DNA of 64,000 nt, from positions 186,001 through 250,000 of the forward strand of contig NZ_JAKCWP010000001.1 of NCBI RefSeq assembly GCF_028767125.1, read 5' to 3'. The DNA comes from Chelativorans sp. YIM 93263. Lineage in GTDB: Bacteria > Pseudomonadota > Alphaproteobacteria > Rhizobiales > Rhizobiaceae. The position numbers and the translations under genes are program-made. The notes under the pieces were generated by a model that was given only the letters and a program-made list of their open reading frames with translations, ran no database searches and was not told the DNA's origin. Positions 26,865 to 39,485 of the stretch are shown here, one piece after another (position 1 is the stretch's first letter; each line of letters starts with the position of its first letter).

Positions 26865-27305
26865 ATGGCCGACAGTATCCTCATTATCAACGGGCCTAAT
26901 CTCGATATGCTCGGAACACGTCAGCCCGAGGTCTACGGGCATGACACGCTCGATGACGTCGAAGCGCTCTGCCGGCGGGTCGCCGAAAAGGAGGGCGTGA
27001 CCATCGATTTTCGCCAGAGTGACAGCGAAGCCGAGATCATGAAGTGGATCAAACAAGGCCGCGGCACGAGCGCAGGTCTGCTGATTAATCCCGCAGGCTT
27101 CACATCCACTTCGATCGCAATTCTCGACAGTCTGTTGATCTACGACCGCCCGATCATCGAGGTGCATATCTCTCCTTTGTTCAAGCGCGACGAGTTTCGT
27201 CACTGGTCCTATGTTTCCAAGGCGGCTTCGGCAAAGATCGAAGGCTTCGGCATCCGTGGCTACGAATTCGCCCTGCGCAAACTGGCGGAGTGGGCCAGGG
27301 GCTGA
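26865..27305 (+). CDS. aroQ: Type II 3-dehydroquinate dehydratase
   Basis: 146 residues, the usual length for the family. Signature pieces are ILIINGPNLDMLGTRQPEVY (catalytic Arg and Tyr), FRQSDSEAEIMKWI, LLINPAGFTSTSIAILDSL, IEVHISPLFKRDEFR and the terminal YEFALRKLA. It interconverts 3-dehydroquinate and 3-dehydroshikimate and forms dodecamers. ATG 26865 has GGAG seven bases upstream and is preferred over ATG 26853. As the last gene of the cluster it links quinate dehydrogenase to the QuiC step, so a catabolic role is inferred; the same reaction serves the shikimate pathway. It is convergent with the GntR gene, 21 bases apart. Confidence 0.9.
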   Translation: MADSILIINGPNLDMLGTRQPEVYGHDTLDDVEALCRRVAEKEGVTIDFRQSDSEAEIMKWIKQGRGTSAGLLINPAGFTSTSIAILDSLLIYDRPIIEVHISPLFKRDEFRHWSYVSKAASAKIEGFGIRGYEFALRKLAEWARG

Positions 27306-27326
27306 GTGGTCAAGACCCCGGCCGGC

Positions 27327-28025
27327 TCAGCCGAACCCGCCAGAAGCCATTATGTGTTCGACGCCGCTGCGGATGTGCCGCGTCAGCAGGTCGACGGCCG
27401 CGTCCGTCTTGCGCCCGATGACCAGGTCACGCAGTTCGGCGTGTTCCTCCGCGACCGGCTTACCGCGAAAATCCAGCGCCAGCATGTGATAGCGCGCGAA
27501 ACGGTCGAAGATCGAGATGTGGGTGCGCGCCAGCACCGGCATGTTGCACGCCGAGATCGTGGCGTAATGAAAGCCCCAGTCCGAAACGACCCACTCACCG
27601 ACCGCATTCGCCTCGTCCTCTACTAGCGCGCCTTCGAGGACGGACAGCTTGTAGTGAGCAGCCACCACACGCGCTTCCCAGTCGAGATCTCCAAGCGCGA
27701 TGGACTGGCGCAGCGCATGGGTCTCCAAAAGGATCCGCAGATCGGCCAGATCTTGCAATTCGTCATCGCTGACGGCGGCCACGCGAAACCCGCGCTGGCC
27801 CTCGGCTGCGACAAGTTCCTCCACGGCCAGCCGGTTGAGGATTTCTCGAAGCGTCGTAACGCTGGCGCCGTAGACTTGCTTCATGTGATCGAGCTTCAGT
27901 TTCTCGCGTGGTTTCAGATGCCCGTTGACGATATGTAGTCGAATGCGCCGATACGCGGTGTCGCCGATTGTCTCGCCGTCGCGAAGCGATGTTTCGAACC
28001 GCAGATTTTCCAAATGATCCAGCAT
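27327..28025 (-). CDS. GntR-family regulator, FCD subgroup
   Basis: 232 residues from ATG 28025. The winged helix is at the N-terminus (TAYRRIRLHIVNGHLKPREK, VTTLREILNRLAVEELVAAE) and the FCD ligand domain follows (RILLETHALRQSIALGDLDW, HYATISACNMPVLARTHISI, and EEHAELRDLVIGRKTDAAVD), with His residues of the usual metal site. It converges on aroQ at the end of the quinate/shikimate cluster and is the second candidate regulator of it. FCD members commonly sense organic acids. The long upstream extension to 28400 is not needed for the domain and is left out. Confidence 0.87.
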   Translation of the reverse strand: MLDHLENLRFETSLRDGETIGDTAYRRIRLHIVNGHLKPREKLKLDHMKQVYGASVTTLREILNRLAVEELVAAEGQRGFRVAAVSDDELQDLADLRILLETHALRQSIALGDLDWEARVVAAHYKLSVLEGALVEDEANAVGEWVVSDWGFHYATISACNMPVLARTHISIFDRFARYHMLALDFRGKPVAEEHAELRDLVIGRKTDAAVDLLTRHIRSGVEHIMASGGFG

Positions 28026-28461
28026 GGTAGTAATCAATATACACGTCGAGGATTGTTGGTGTAACGGGGAAACGTTTCCGCATGGCCGCACGATACCGGG
28101 GGGAGCCAAGTTCCACCGCGATATCAATTTTGGAACGATAACAGAAGCATCGAAACACAGTCGGACTGGAGCTTTAAGCTCCGCCGAGAGCGTCTGCTTT
28201 CGTAGCGAATAGACTCCGCGAAATAAGTGGCAGGGACGGCGGCTTTCGGGAAACCTCAATATCCGGCACCACGACCGATTTTGGGCGCAAAGCTGCCGAC
28301 CCTCCGCGATGCACTCCGAAACGATCGTCGAGGGTAGCTTCTGTGACAGAAGGCGAGCCATCGCCCCGATTTTCTGCGGCCACGAGGTTTTCGACTTCAA
28401 TGCTCAGAGGCATGGCGCCAGTTATCATGGTATAACTTGTCCCCGCATAAGCGAGATCAGA
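28026..28461 (+). other. Intergenic stretch without a supported gene
   Basis: This 436-base gap between the GntR gene and the broken MmyB-like gene must hold the GntR promoter. I see no conserved coding signal, tRNA or strong terminator. Frames on both strands read as low-complexity Arg-rich translations. Confidence 0.5.
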
Positions 28462-29298
28462 GTGTTGAAAGCCGACCAGAAGCTCGAACTCGCCCGCTTC
28501 CTCAAGAATTGCCGGGCACGGCTAAGCCCTGAGGATGTGGGGCTTGTCAGAGGGCGGCGCAGGCGCACGCCCGGGTTGCGTCGAGAAGAGGTGGCCCAAC
28601 TCGCCGACATTCCGTGGAATGGTACAAATGGCTTGAGCAGGCACGCGACCTAAGGGCGTCTGCGCAAACGCTGGAACGGATTGGACATGCGTTGCGTCTG
28701 GAACCTGCCGAGATACGGCACCTTCTGCTTCTTTCCAATCATACGCCTGAGAAACATGGTTCCTTTGCGGAAGGACAAGGCATCAGCGGAAGACTCCAGC
28801 GTGTTCTGGATGAACTCCTTCCCTGCCCAGCCTACATTCACGGCAGACGTTGGGACGTCCTTGCATGGAAATGCCGCTAACCTCGTTCTCGGAGACTTTC
28901 GCGGCGCTCAGCGGGGTCGAGCGCAATTGCCTGTATATGGGTCTGATCGGTCCCTTGCAGGACATGATCCCGAAGTGGGAGGAGCACGCCAAGGGATTGG
29001 TCGCCGCGTTTCGCGCCGACTATGCCCGATACCGGGGAGAGCCCTGGTTCGATGAATTGACATCCATCCTCTTGCAGAAGAGTCCCGAATTTTCACGTTG
29101 GTGGGCAGAACCGAACGTTCGCGGATGGCGGGATGGCATGAAGCATTTTCACCATCCACCCTTGGTGAACTTGCTTTCGAGCATACGGGCTTTGATCTTG
29201 CTGATGAACGCCTGACAAGTCTCCGGCTAGTCATCATGCAGCCCGCCGAAGAGACTGATACGCGGAAGCGACTAACGTCCGCACTTCAGGCACTCTAG
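28462..29298 (+). pseudogene. Frameshifted MmyB-like XRE-family regulator
   Basis: Four pieces in changing frames make up one MmyB-like protein of about 275 residues. The first (GTG 28462) has LELARFLKNCRARLSPEDVG and RRRTPGLRREEVAQLADI; the second (from about 28610) has WYKWLEQARDLRASAQTLER and GHALRLEPAEIRHLLLL then RRWDVLAWK; the third (from 28850) carries the ligand domain with WEEHAKGLVAAFRADYARY; the fourth ends with ELAFEHTGFDLADERLTSLR, the normal C-terminal strand region. At least three frameshifts separate them (near 28615, 28865 and 29150). All domains are still recognisable, so the decay is recent. Intact proteins are helix-turn-helix regulators with a PAS-like MmyB domain, often beside a short-chain dehydrogenase, which is absent here. 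Confidence 0.82.
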
Positions 29299-29444
29299 AG
29301 TTACGCTACAGGTGGCACCTATAGCTTGCTACGAAACTGAACCGCCCTGCAGAACGCCCATGACCTCGCAGCCGAGGTGACGATCGATGATCGGCCGCCA
29401 GGGGCCAAGAGTGAATATTGTGGCGGAACACGCCGTGTGGCACG

Positions 29445-30010
29445 GCGCCTGGCTTCGACAAGGTTGCGACGATGCAAAGGCGGCGCGAGCGGTTGGCGGA
29501 GCAGGCGAAGCGATACGCCAGGATGGTTAGAACGATCGACCGCACCATTGCCAAACTGAAAGCAGATCGCGTCATGAAGGACGCAGATTTGTAATTGGGC
29601 GTCGTGTCGCCCGAGAAGCAAGCCGAATACGAGCAGTGGCTTATCGAGCGTTACGGCGACGAGATGAAGAACCATATCCAGTCTAGTCGTGAACGTTCTG
29701 AGAAAATGACTGAGGAGGGATGGGAACGGGCGATGAGGGAACTCAACGAGATCTTAGAACCAAATTGTCGAGGGTTTCAGGCAAGGAATTGCCACCTCAG
29801 GCCCATTCCTTGGATGCAGCCATCGAACGACACCGGAAATGGTTAACATGGGCTTGGGAGAGAGAAGCGACACCTGAGGCATATGCAGGATTGGCCGATG
29901 TCTACGAACATCCTGACTTTGTCACCCGCTTCGACAAGGCCGGGGAGGGCTTCACCACGTATCTCACGACTGCCATGCGTTCGTGGGCCAAGCGGCCGGA
30001 ATCCAACTAG
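29445..30010 (+). pseudogene. Broken MerR-family regulator with TipAS domain
   Basis: The sequence from about 29445 reads PGFDKVATMQRRRERLAEQA and MVRTIDRTIAKLKADRVMKD, the dimerisation helix of TipA-type MerR proteins. After a stop or shift near 29592 comes VSPEKQAEYEQWLIERYGDE, the start of the TipAS antibiotic-recognition domain. Another frameshift near 29765 is needed to reach AAIERHRKWLTWAWEREATP and EAYAGLADVYEHPDFVTRFD, which complete that domain. The N-terminal MerR helix-turn-helix is missing, so the gene is both 5'-truncated and frameshifted. Intact TipAS proteins bind thiopeptides or other drugs and activate efflux genes. Confidence 0.8.
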
Positions 30011-31057
30011 GATGTTCCGCAATAGTCCAACTTCGGGTGCGGAATCGCCGCTATGAAATAGCGGCGTCGCCATTGCGCGGGCGTGATGCCTGCCAACCTG
30101 CGGAAAAGCCGGCTGAAGTGAGCCGGATCGGCATAACCGATCTCGGCGGCAACCGCTTCGACCGAAATGCTCGAAGTCTCGAGCATGTGCTTCGCCTCCT
30201 CCACGCGCAGGGCGTGAACATAGTCGATAGGCGTGTAACCGGTCGCCTGTCGGAAACGGCGCTTGAAGGTGCGGTCATGCAGCCCGGAACGCCTGGCCAT
30301 TTGCGCCACAGGGTTTGGCTGAGCCAAGTTCTCGGCTATCCAGCCTTGGACTTCGGCTATGACGGAATCCTCATGACGGCGTGGTGTAGCCATCGTCGAG
30401 AAGGGCAACTGCCCGTTCCCTCGATCTCCAATGACGAACAGCCGTGCTATGCGTGCAGCCTCGACCGCGCCGCAGAACCGGCCGATGAGATAAAGCGCCA
30501 GATCCTGCCAGGAGGATGCACCTCCGGTGGTGACAATCCTGCCGTGGTGTCCGCTGTCACACAAAATACGCTCGGGACGGAACCGTACGGCCGGATAATA
30601 GTCGCGGAACAATGCTGCCGTCGCCCAATGCGATGTCGCTTCATGGCCGTCGAGTAGACCCGCCTCGGCCAGAACGACGGCCACCGCTGCAGGTCGAGCA
30701 GATCGTGGCGCCACCTTCAAGCCGCCGGCGCAACCACACGATCTCATCATGCCACCTGCCTTCCGGAGTCTCGCCCGGCTGCAACTCCGCATCGCACACG
30801 ATAATCAGTCCGGCGTCATTATTCTCCGAAATCGAGAACTGAGGTGTCAGGGGAATTCCTATGGAAGAGATGAACGGCTCGTTCCGGAGTGCGACGAGTC
30901 GTGGCTTGAAACGCACGGGAATACCCGGTTCCGCCCCAGGTTCACCAGTAGCCTGCAGAACCTCATAAAGACCGTAGGGAGCCATTGGCCCCGTCTCGGG
31001 CAGTACCAGAATGCTGACGTCAACGATCGGAGGAGTGCTTCGAATAAATGGCCGCAT
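30007..31057 (-). pseudogene. Frameshifted GlxA-type AraC-family regulator (DJ-1/PfpI plus AraC HTH)
   Basis: The N-terminal DJ-1/PfpI-like domain is read from ATG 31057 (VDVSILVLPETGPMAPYGLY, WLRRRLEGGATICSTCSGG). The continuation is in another frame from about 30683 (VVLAEAGLLDGHEATSHWAT) through the AraC DNA-binding domain (MARRSGLHDRTFKRRFRQAT, VEAVAAEIGYADPAHFSRLF). One extra G in a GGTGGCC run near 30678-30685 explains the shift, since CSGAVVLAEAGLLDG is the expected joint. Everything else looks intact, so this is a single-base break that could be a very recent loss, a phase-variable change or a sequencing error. It ends next to the TipAS remnant and is divergent from the hydrolase gene. 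Confidence 0.85.
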
Positions 31058-31165
31058 TATTGGAGATTGTCACATATGGACATTTCTTGTCCATTCTCAA
31101 TCTGGAATTGATGGCTGGTGCGTGTGATCTGAAGGCATCTAACGCAGGTCAAAGAAAGTACAGCC

Positions 31166-32152
31166 ATGACAGACTTCAGTATCTTACCTGGAAGCGTGCG
31201 CCTGACCCGTCGCGCTCTGCTGCACTCGGCGGCGGTGTTTAGCGCTGGAACAATCACATCTCAGTTTTCTGCTGCTTCATCCTATGCAAAGGGAGAACCC
31301 GTTCAAATGAGTGAACGCATCATCAATGCCGACGGCGTGGAGATTGCCACAGAGGCTTTTGGCGACCCGTCTCACGAGCCTATTCTGCTTATCATGGGTG
31401 CCATGGCCTCGATGCTATGGTGGCCGGAAGAATTTTGCCAAAAGCTCGCCGCCCAAGGTCGCTATGTCATTCGCTATGACAATCGCGACACTGGCCTTTC
31501 GACCTTCTACGAGCCGGGCAGCCCGCCCTATACGAAGGACGACATGGCCGAGGACGCAATGCGCGTTCTCGTCGCCTATGGTATCGAAAGAGCCCACCTG
31601 GTCGGTATGTCGCTCGGCGGGGAGATCGCACAGATTGCTGCCCTCGCTCATCCGGCGCGGGTGAGAACGCTGACGCTCATTTCCTCCACGCCGGTGGGTA
31701 TCGACACCTCCACCCTGCCGCAGACCAGCGATACCTATATGGAGCACGCGGCTGCTGGCGAGAGCATCGACTGGACCGACAACGAACAGGTGATCGACTT
31801 CATCGTCAAGGACACCCGGATGATTGCTGGTACGGCGCACCCCTATGATGAGGTGCGTGCCCGTAACCTTGTGGAGCATGACGTCAAGCGCGCCAGCAAT
31901 TTTGTCAGCGCCACCAACCATTTCATACTGAAGAGCGGCCAGGCATGGGAGGGAAAACTGGGCCAATTGGCTGCGCCCCTCCTCGTCATTCACGGAACTG
32001 TCGATCCGATCTTTCCCATTGAGCATGGCGAATTGCTGGCACAAACTGTCGATGGAGCAGAGCTCATTCGACTCGAAGGGGGTGGCCACGAAATTCATCC
32101 CGACGATTGGGAGGTGATCATCTCTGCCGTCGAAGTTCGAACTGAGGAATAG
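31166..32152 (+). CDS. Exported alpha/beta hydrolase
   Basis: 328 residues. The N-terminus RLTRRALLHSAAVFSAG has the paired Arg and hydrophobic stretch of a Tat-type signal, which suggests periplasmic location. The alpha/beta hydrolase core shows the nucleophile elbow LVGMSLGGEIAQ, the acid in HGTVDPIFPIEHG, and the catalytic His in GGGHEIH. It resembles the epoxide hydrolase/haloperoxidase-like esterase group; the substrate cannot be told. It is divergent from the broken GlxA-type regulator, which may once have controlled it. No other intact gene lies within 900 bases. Confidence 0.85.
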   Translation: MTDFSILPGSVRLTRRALLHSAAVFSAGTITSQFSAASSYAKGEPVQMSERIINADGVEIATEAFGDPSHEPILLIMGAMASMLWWPEEFCQKLAAQGRYVIRYDNRDTGLSTFYEPGSPPYTKDDMAEDAMRVLVAYGIERAHLVGMSLGGEIAQIAALAHPARVRTLTLISSTPVGIDTSTLPQTSDTYMEHAAAGESIDWTDNEQVIDFIVKDTRMIAGTAHPYDEVRARNLVEHDVKRASNFVSATNHFILKSGQAWEGKLGQLAAPLLVIHGTVDPIFPIEHGELLAQTVDGAELIRLEGGGHEIHPDDWEVIISAVEVRTEE

Positions 32153-32267
32153 CGTTGGGAACCTGCTTCAGGCCACAGTTTGGATGGTCACGGACGGTCG
32201 AAAGACCGCACCGTTATTATAGCAGCTCGATTCATCTTGGTGTGTGCAGCGAAATTCGGTAAGCCTT

Positions 32268-32558
32268 TCAGCGTAACCACTCCTTCAACACCCGCTTGAT
32301 CGCCCTGTCAGGTGGCTCCTCGCGCGTGAAGGCCCACCACGTGTGTGCGCCCTGCCATAGGCTCGCCATCTGCCAGCCGAGACGTTTCCCTTCCGCCGGG
32401 TCCTCCGACAGGCGGCGGCCCAGAGCTTCAGCAAGACGGTGACCCCAGGCGGCGCCGCGGGCGCGGAGCGTGGGATTAGAGATGTCTTCCCTCAACAGCA
32501 GCAGGCCTTGGGTGGCGTTTCGCTCAGCGGCTTCTGGGGCGCGAAGCGGAAATCCGCT
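32268..32558 (-). pseudogene. Orphan regulator-like C-terminal fragment
   Basis: The open frame begins after a TAA at 32559-32561 and has no ATG; a TTG at 32495 would give 75 residues. The translation has AERNATQGLLLLREDISNP and then GHRLAEALGRRLSEDPAEGK and MASLWQGAHTWWAFTRE. The helical, Trp-rich tail resembles the C-terminal ligand domain of a TetR-type regulator without its DNA-binding part. I class it as a 5'-truncated remnant, with low certainty about family. It sits between the hydrolase and the integrase remnant. Confidence 0.4.
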
Positions 32559-32658
32559 TTACGGCTTAATAGCCAGTGTCGGCTCATTGCGCTGAACGGC
32601 CGTCCGCGCCACGTTAAGATGAAGGTGCCGCCGGGTCACTCAGTGTGGGCATGCCGGC

Positions 32659-32940
32659 TCAAAAGCCGGTATTGTGCTGGTGGGCGACAGTGTCGGGCCG
32701 GGCGCGCTTCTTCGGGTTTCGCCATTTGCGCACCTGATCTTTGGACATGCGGCCGAGGATCGTACTTTGCAGGGCCTCGTATTCGTCGAGCAGGTCCGAG
32801 AGCATAAGGGACGGGCGGTCCTCACCACCGAGAACGGCGGCAACATCTTGCTCATCCTCGACAGCGTCGCGATTCAGGACGAGCGTGATGCGCTGCAACA
32901 GGTTCTCGATGGAGCCCTCTCGCTTTGCGCGTGACGTCAA
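32659..32940 (-). pseudogene. N-terminal remnant of a tyrosine-type integrase beside tRNA-Ser
   Basis: The frame starts 48 bases from the 3' end of tRNA-Ser and runs away from it. It encodes SIENLLQRITLVLNRDAVED, LSDLLDEYEALQSTILGRMS and KDQVRKWRNPKKRA, resembling the start of the SAM-like core-binding domain of rhizobial site-specific recombinases. After KKRA the family similarity stops and the frame ends within 18 residues, so the catalytic domain (Arg, His, Tyr) is absent. An integrase next to a tRNA 3' end is the classic border of an integrated element. Identification rests on a short segment. Confidence 0.5.
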
Positions 32941-32987
32941 GAGAACGCTAAAAAGGCGGAAATGCGGGGCTTTTGGCCTGTCTTAGA

Positions 32988-33077
32988 TGGCGGAGAGGGA
33001 GGGATTCGAACCCCCGATACCCTTGCGAGTATGCCGCATTTCGAGTGCGGTGCTTTCAACCACTCAGCCACCTCTCC
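32988..33077 (-). tRNA. tRNA-Ser (CGA)
   Basis: The minus strand begins GGAGAGGTGGCTGAGTGG and ends with GGTTCGAATCCC, CTCTCC and an encoded CCA. The anticodon stem CCGCA/TGCGG encloses the loop CTCGAAA, giving anticodon CGA (codon UCG). The long variable arm (ATACTCGCAAGGGTAT) is that of a class II Ser tRNA. The acceptor stem GGAGAGG/CCTCTCC pairs fully. It marks the change from accessory DNA on the left to conserved chromosome on the right. Confidence 0.97.
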
Positions 33078-33340
33078 GCGCGGGCGCGAGACCGCGCCCT
33101 TGTGCAGCGGCGCTTAGATAACGACCAAAAGCCGCCGAGACAAGGCCAAATCCGGCAAGACTCACCGCTATCGGCCTTGACGTTTTCGCTTCTTGCCGGT
33201 ATGGGACCCATCGTTGCGGCGTGGGCATGCCCTGCGCCGCTTATTTCGTGGCCCATGGGCCAATCTGGAACGACTGACAAAAAGACGGCAGGTTTCGCTC
33301 GTGAAACCCAAGCCGGACCGGACACTGAAAGGCAAGAAAG

Positions 33341-34063
33341 ATGTTCGCAGTCATTAAAGCAGGCGGTAAGCAATACCGCGTTTCCGCCGATGACGTGCTC
33401 AAGGTCGAGCGCGTGGCCGGCGAGCCCGGCGAGATCGTCCAGTTCGGCGATGTGCTTGCCGTCGGCGAAGGTGAAAACGTGACGATCGGCGCCCCCCTGG
33501 TGGACGGCGCCAGCGTTGCGGCTGAAGTGGTCGAGCAGGGCCGTGGGCCGAAGGTCATCGCCTTCAAGAAGCGCAGGCGCCAGAATTCGCGCCGCAAGCG
33601 GGGCCATCGTCAGCTTCTGACGACGGTTCGCATCTCGGAGATCCTCACGAACGGCGCCAAGCCTTCGAAGAAGGCCGCCGCGAAGCCCGCTGCCAAGGCC
33701 GAAGAGAAGCCGGAAGTAAAGAAGGCGGAAACGAAGCCCGCGGAGACGGCAAAGGCCGATACGAAGCAGGCTGACGAAAAGTCCGCCGCCAAGAAGGAAG
33801 CCGCGCCGAAAAAGACCGAGTCCAAGGGCGAAAGCGCTGCCAAGCCGCTCTTCACCGCGCCCAAGGGCGAAGCGGACGATCTGACGAAGCTCAAGGGCGT
33901 CGGGCCGGTGGCGGCCGGCCAGCTCAAGGAGCAGGGCATCACCACCTTTGCCCAGGTCGCGGCGCTCACGGACGAGGACGTTGCGCGCATTGACGAGGCC
34001 ATGCCCTTCAGCGCCGATCAGATCAACGACTGGCGTGAGCAGGCCAAAGAACTGGCGCAATAA
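33341..34063 (+). CDS. rplU: 50S ribosomal protein L21 with long C-terminal extension
   Basis: Residues 1-102 are ordinary L21 ([51 protein letters not shown]), which binds 23S rRNA early in 50S assembly. Residues of about 105-180 are a Lys/Ala/Glu-rich linker, and 185-240 form a helix-hairpin-helix-like domain ([39 protein letters not shown]) of the kind found in rhizobial L21 proteins but not in other bacteria. At 240 residues it is more than twice the usual length. The 260-base leader between tRNA-Ser and the ATG has GC-rich hairpins and could carry regulation. rpmA follows, as in nearly all bacteria. Confidence 0.95.
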   Translation: MFAVIKAGGKQYRVSADDVLKVERVAGEPGEIVQFGDVLAVGEGENVTIGAPLVDGASVAAEVVEQGRGPKVIAFKKRRRQNSRRKRGHRQLLTTVRISEILTNGAKPSKKAAAKPAAKAEEKPEVKKAETKPAETAKADTKQADEKSAAKKEAAPKKTESKGESAAKPLFTAPKGEADDLTKLKGVGPVAAGQLKEQGITTFAQVAALTDEDVARIDEAMPFSADQINDWREQAKELAQ

Positions 34064-34162
34064 ATCGGGGCGCTGGCCCCAGAGTTTGGAATTGCAATTG
34101 GGCGCGTGAACGCCCATAAAGAGCGACAAGAGGCGTTCCTCAGGACGCAAAGGAGTAACACC

Positions 34163-34432
<270 letters not shown>

Positions 34433-34502
34433 CCGGTTCCGCATTAAAAACACCGGCGACCCATCTTAGGCGCCGGTGTCCGGGATAATCCGGAAAAGGT
34501 TC

Positions 34503-34536
34503 AGGGGAGATGGGTCGCCATCTCCCCTTAATTTTT
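34503..34536 (+). terminator. Rho-independent terminator after rpmA
   Basis: An 11-base perfect stem (AGGGGAGATGG at 34503-34513 with CCATCTCCCCT at 34518-34528) is followed by TAATTTTT. A second hairpin, CACCGGCG with CGCCGGTG, lies just before it at about 34452-34478. The T-run overlaps the ribosome-binding region of the next gene. Confidence 0.85.
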
Positions 34537-34552
34537 GTCCGGAGGGAAAACG

Positions 34553-37369
<2,817 letters not shown>

Positions 37370-37400
37370 GATTCAAGGCTGTATGAGGCGGAGGAAATAA

Positions 37401-38687
37401 ATGCTCAAAGCGCATGATAATTCGAATACCGATGTCGCCGCACTCATGGCTGACATGGGAGCGCGCGCGCGCGCCGCCGCCCGCCCGCTGGCCATCGCTA
37501 CTGCCGAGCAGAAGAACGAGGCGCTGAATGCCATGGCCGATGCGCTGGAAGCGCGCACGGCCGAGATCCTGGCCGAGAATGCCATAGACATGGAACAGGG
37601 CGAAGCGGCCGGACTTTCCGGAGCTCTTCTCGACCGCCTAAAGCTCGATGAAGAACGTGTGGCCGCCATCGCGCGGGGTCTGCGCGAGATTGCTGCGCTC
37701 GATGACCCGGTCGGCCATGTGATCGCGGAGTGGGACCGGCCAAACGGGCTGCATATCGAACGCGTACGCACGCCGCTCGGGGTTATCGGCGTGATTTATG
37801 AAAGCCGGCCCAACGTAACGGCGGATGCCGGTGCGCTTTGCCTGAAGGCCGGAAACGCGGTCATCCTGCGCAGCGGGTCGGATTCGGCACATTCCTCTGC
37901 CGCCATTCACGCCTGCCTGGCCGAGGGGCTGAGGAAAGCCGGCCTTCCGGAAGATGCCATTCAGCGTGTACCGATGACGGACCGCGCCGCAGTGGGCGAG
38001 ATGCTGAAGGGTCTGGGCGGCAATCTGGACGTGATCGTGCCGCGCGGGGGAAAGGGCCTTGTCGGACGCGTTCAAAGCGAGGCACGGGTGCCGGTATTTG
38101 CCCATCTGGAAGGCATTTGCCACCTTTATATCGACAAATCCGCCGATGCGGAGATGGCAGTCTCCGTGGCCGTCAACGCGAAGATGCGGCGTACGGGCAT
38201 TTGCGGCGCGGCCGAAACGCTTCTGGTGGACCGTGCAGTGCTGGATACGCACCTTCGGCCCGTTCTGGAGAGCCTTTCGGCGGCCGGTTGCGAAGTTCGC
38301 GGCGACGAGGAGGTCTGCGCTCGGTTTCCCTCGGCGCGGGAGGCGAACGAGGAGGATTGGCGCACGGAATATCTCGACGCGATCATCTCGGTGCGCGTTG
38401 TGGACGGCATCGCGGGGGCGATCGAGCACATCGAGACCTATTCGTCCCACCACACCGAAGGGCTTGTGGCCGAAGACGCGGAGGTGGTCGAGCGCTTTTT
38501 CAATGAGATCGATTCGGCGATCCTCCTGCACAATGCCTCGACGCAGTTCGCAGACGGCGGCGAGTTTGGCATGGGCGCGGAGATCGGGATCGCCACCGGC
38601 AAGATGCATGCGCGCGGCCCCGTCGGTGTGGAGCAGCTCACCTCCTTCAAGTACCGCGTGCGCGGTTCCGGTCAGACCCGGCCCTGA
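37401..38687 (+). CDS. proA: Gamma-glutamyl phosphate reductase
   Basis: 428 residues. Aldehyde-dehydrogenase fold with family motifs [60 protein letters not shown] and the catalytic Cys region [16 protein letters not shown]. It reduces gamma-glutamyl phosphate to the semialdehyde that cyclises to pyrroline-5-carboxylate. It follows proB by 31 bases, and nadD begins 5 bases after its stop. Confidence 0.96.
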   Translation: MLKAHDNSNTDVAALMADMGARARAAARPLAIATAEQKNEALNAMADALEARTAEILAENAIDMEQGEAAGLSGALLDRLKLDEERVAAIARGLREIAALDDPVGHVIAEWDRPNGLHIERVRTPLGVIGVIYESRPNVTADAGALCLKAGNAVILRSGSDSAHSSAAIHACLAEGLRKAGLPEDAIQRVPMTDRAAVGEMLKGLGGNLDVIVPRGGKGLVGRVQSEARVPVFAHLEGICHLYIDKSADAEMAVSVAVNAKMRRTGICGAAETLLVDRAVLDTHLRPVLESLSAAGCEVRGDEEVCARFPSAREANEEDWRTEYLDAIISVRVVDGIAGAIEHIETYSSHHTEGLVAEDAEVVERFFNEIDSAILLHNASTQFADGGEFGMGAEIGIATGKMHARGPVGVEQLTSFKYRVRGSGQTRP

Positions 38688-38692
38688 TCGCC

Positions 38693-39337
38693 ATGGAAGC
38701 GTCCAGCGAGGTGGTGCCGGCGCGTTATTTGCGCATGCCCCATGTGGAGCCGGGCATGGCGGTGGGGCTGTTCGGCGGCTCCTTCAACCCGCCGCACGCA
38801 GGTCATGCGCTGGTGGCCGAGACGGCAATCCGCCGCCTGCGGCTCGACCAGCTCTGGTGGATGGTCACGCCCGGCAATCCGTTGAAGGAGAACGGCGGCC
38901 TCGCCCCGCTTTCCCGGCGCATCGCACTGTCGGAGGCTCATGCCGAGGATCCACGGATCAAGGTGACCGCGTTCGAAGCCGGATTCCACGTCCGCTATAC
39001 GGCCGACACGTTAGCGCTCATCCAGGCGCGCAATCCGGGGGTAAATTTCGTCTGGCTCATGGGGGCGGACAGCCTGCGCGATTTTCATCGCTGGGAGCGC
39101 TGGCGCAAAATTGCCTGCCGGGTACCCATTGCGGTGTTCGATCGCCCCGGCGCGACGCTGTCGTTCCTCTCCTCGACCATGACCAAGACGTTTGCGCGGG
39201 CGCGCCTCGACGAATCGGATGCCCCCGTGCTTGCGCGCACGAAACCGCCGGCCTGGACCTTCATTCACGGCCCCCGCTCTTCGCTTTCCTCCACCGCGCT
39301 TCGCCGTGGTGACGGCAATCCAGCGTCTCGTGAATAA
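38693..39337 (+). CDS. nadD: Nicotinate-nucleotide adenylyltransferase
   Basis: 214 residues. The nucleotidyltransferase signature GLFGGSFNPPHAGHALVAE holds the HxGH motif and SSTALRR near the end is the ISSTxxR motif. It makes nicotinate adenine dinucleotide from nicotinate mononucleotide and ATP in NAD synthesis. ATG 38693 gives a roughly 20-residue N-terminal lead before the fold; ATG 38735 is an alternative. The position between proA and rsfS is the standard order. Confidence 0.95.
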   Translation: MEASSEVVPARYLRMPHVEPGMAVGLFGGSFNPPHAGHALVAETAIRRLRLDQLWWMVTPGNPLKENGGLAPLSRRIALSEAHAEDPRIKVTAFEAGFHVRYTADTLALIQARNPGVNFVWLMGADSLRDFHRWERWRKIACRVPIAVFDRPGATLSFLSSTMTKTFARARLDESDAPVLARTKPPAWTFIHGPRSSLSSTALRRGDGNPASRE

Positions 39338-39485
39338 AATTTACCGGGTTGGGAACACGTGTTGTCTTGAAACTGACAACCATGTCTGCCTATCTTTTAT
39401 GTATTGCGTGGGACCCACGTGATACCGTTGTTCTTATTGGAAAGGGAAGACACTGAGAACAGCACTGCAGAAGAAGGCGAATATC

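Noticed and set aside
1-32980. attR copy of the tRNA-Ser 3' end
   Set aside because: No second copy of the GGATTCGAACCC-type end was noticed left of the tRNA by eye; an exact search was not possible.
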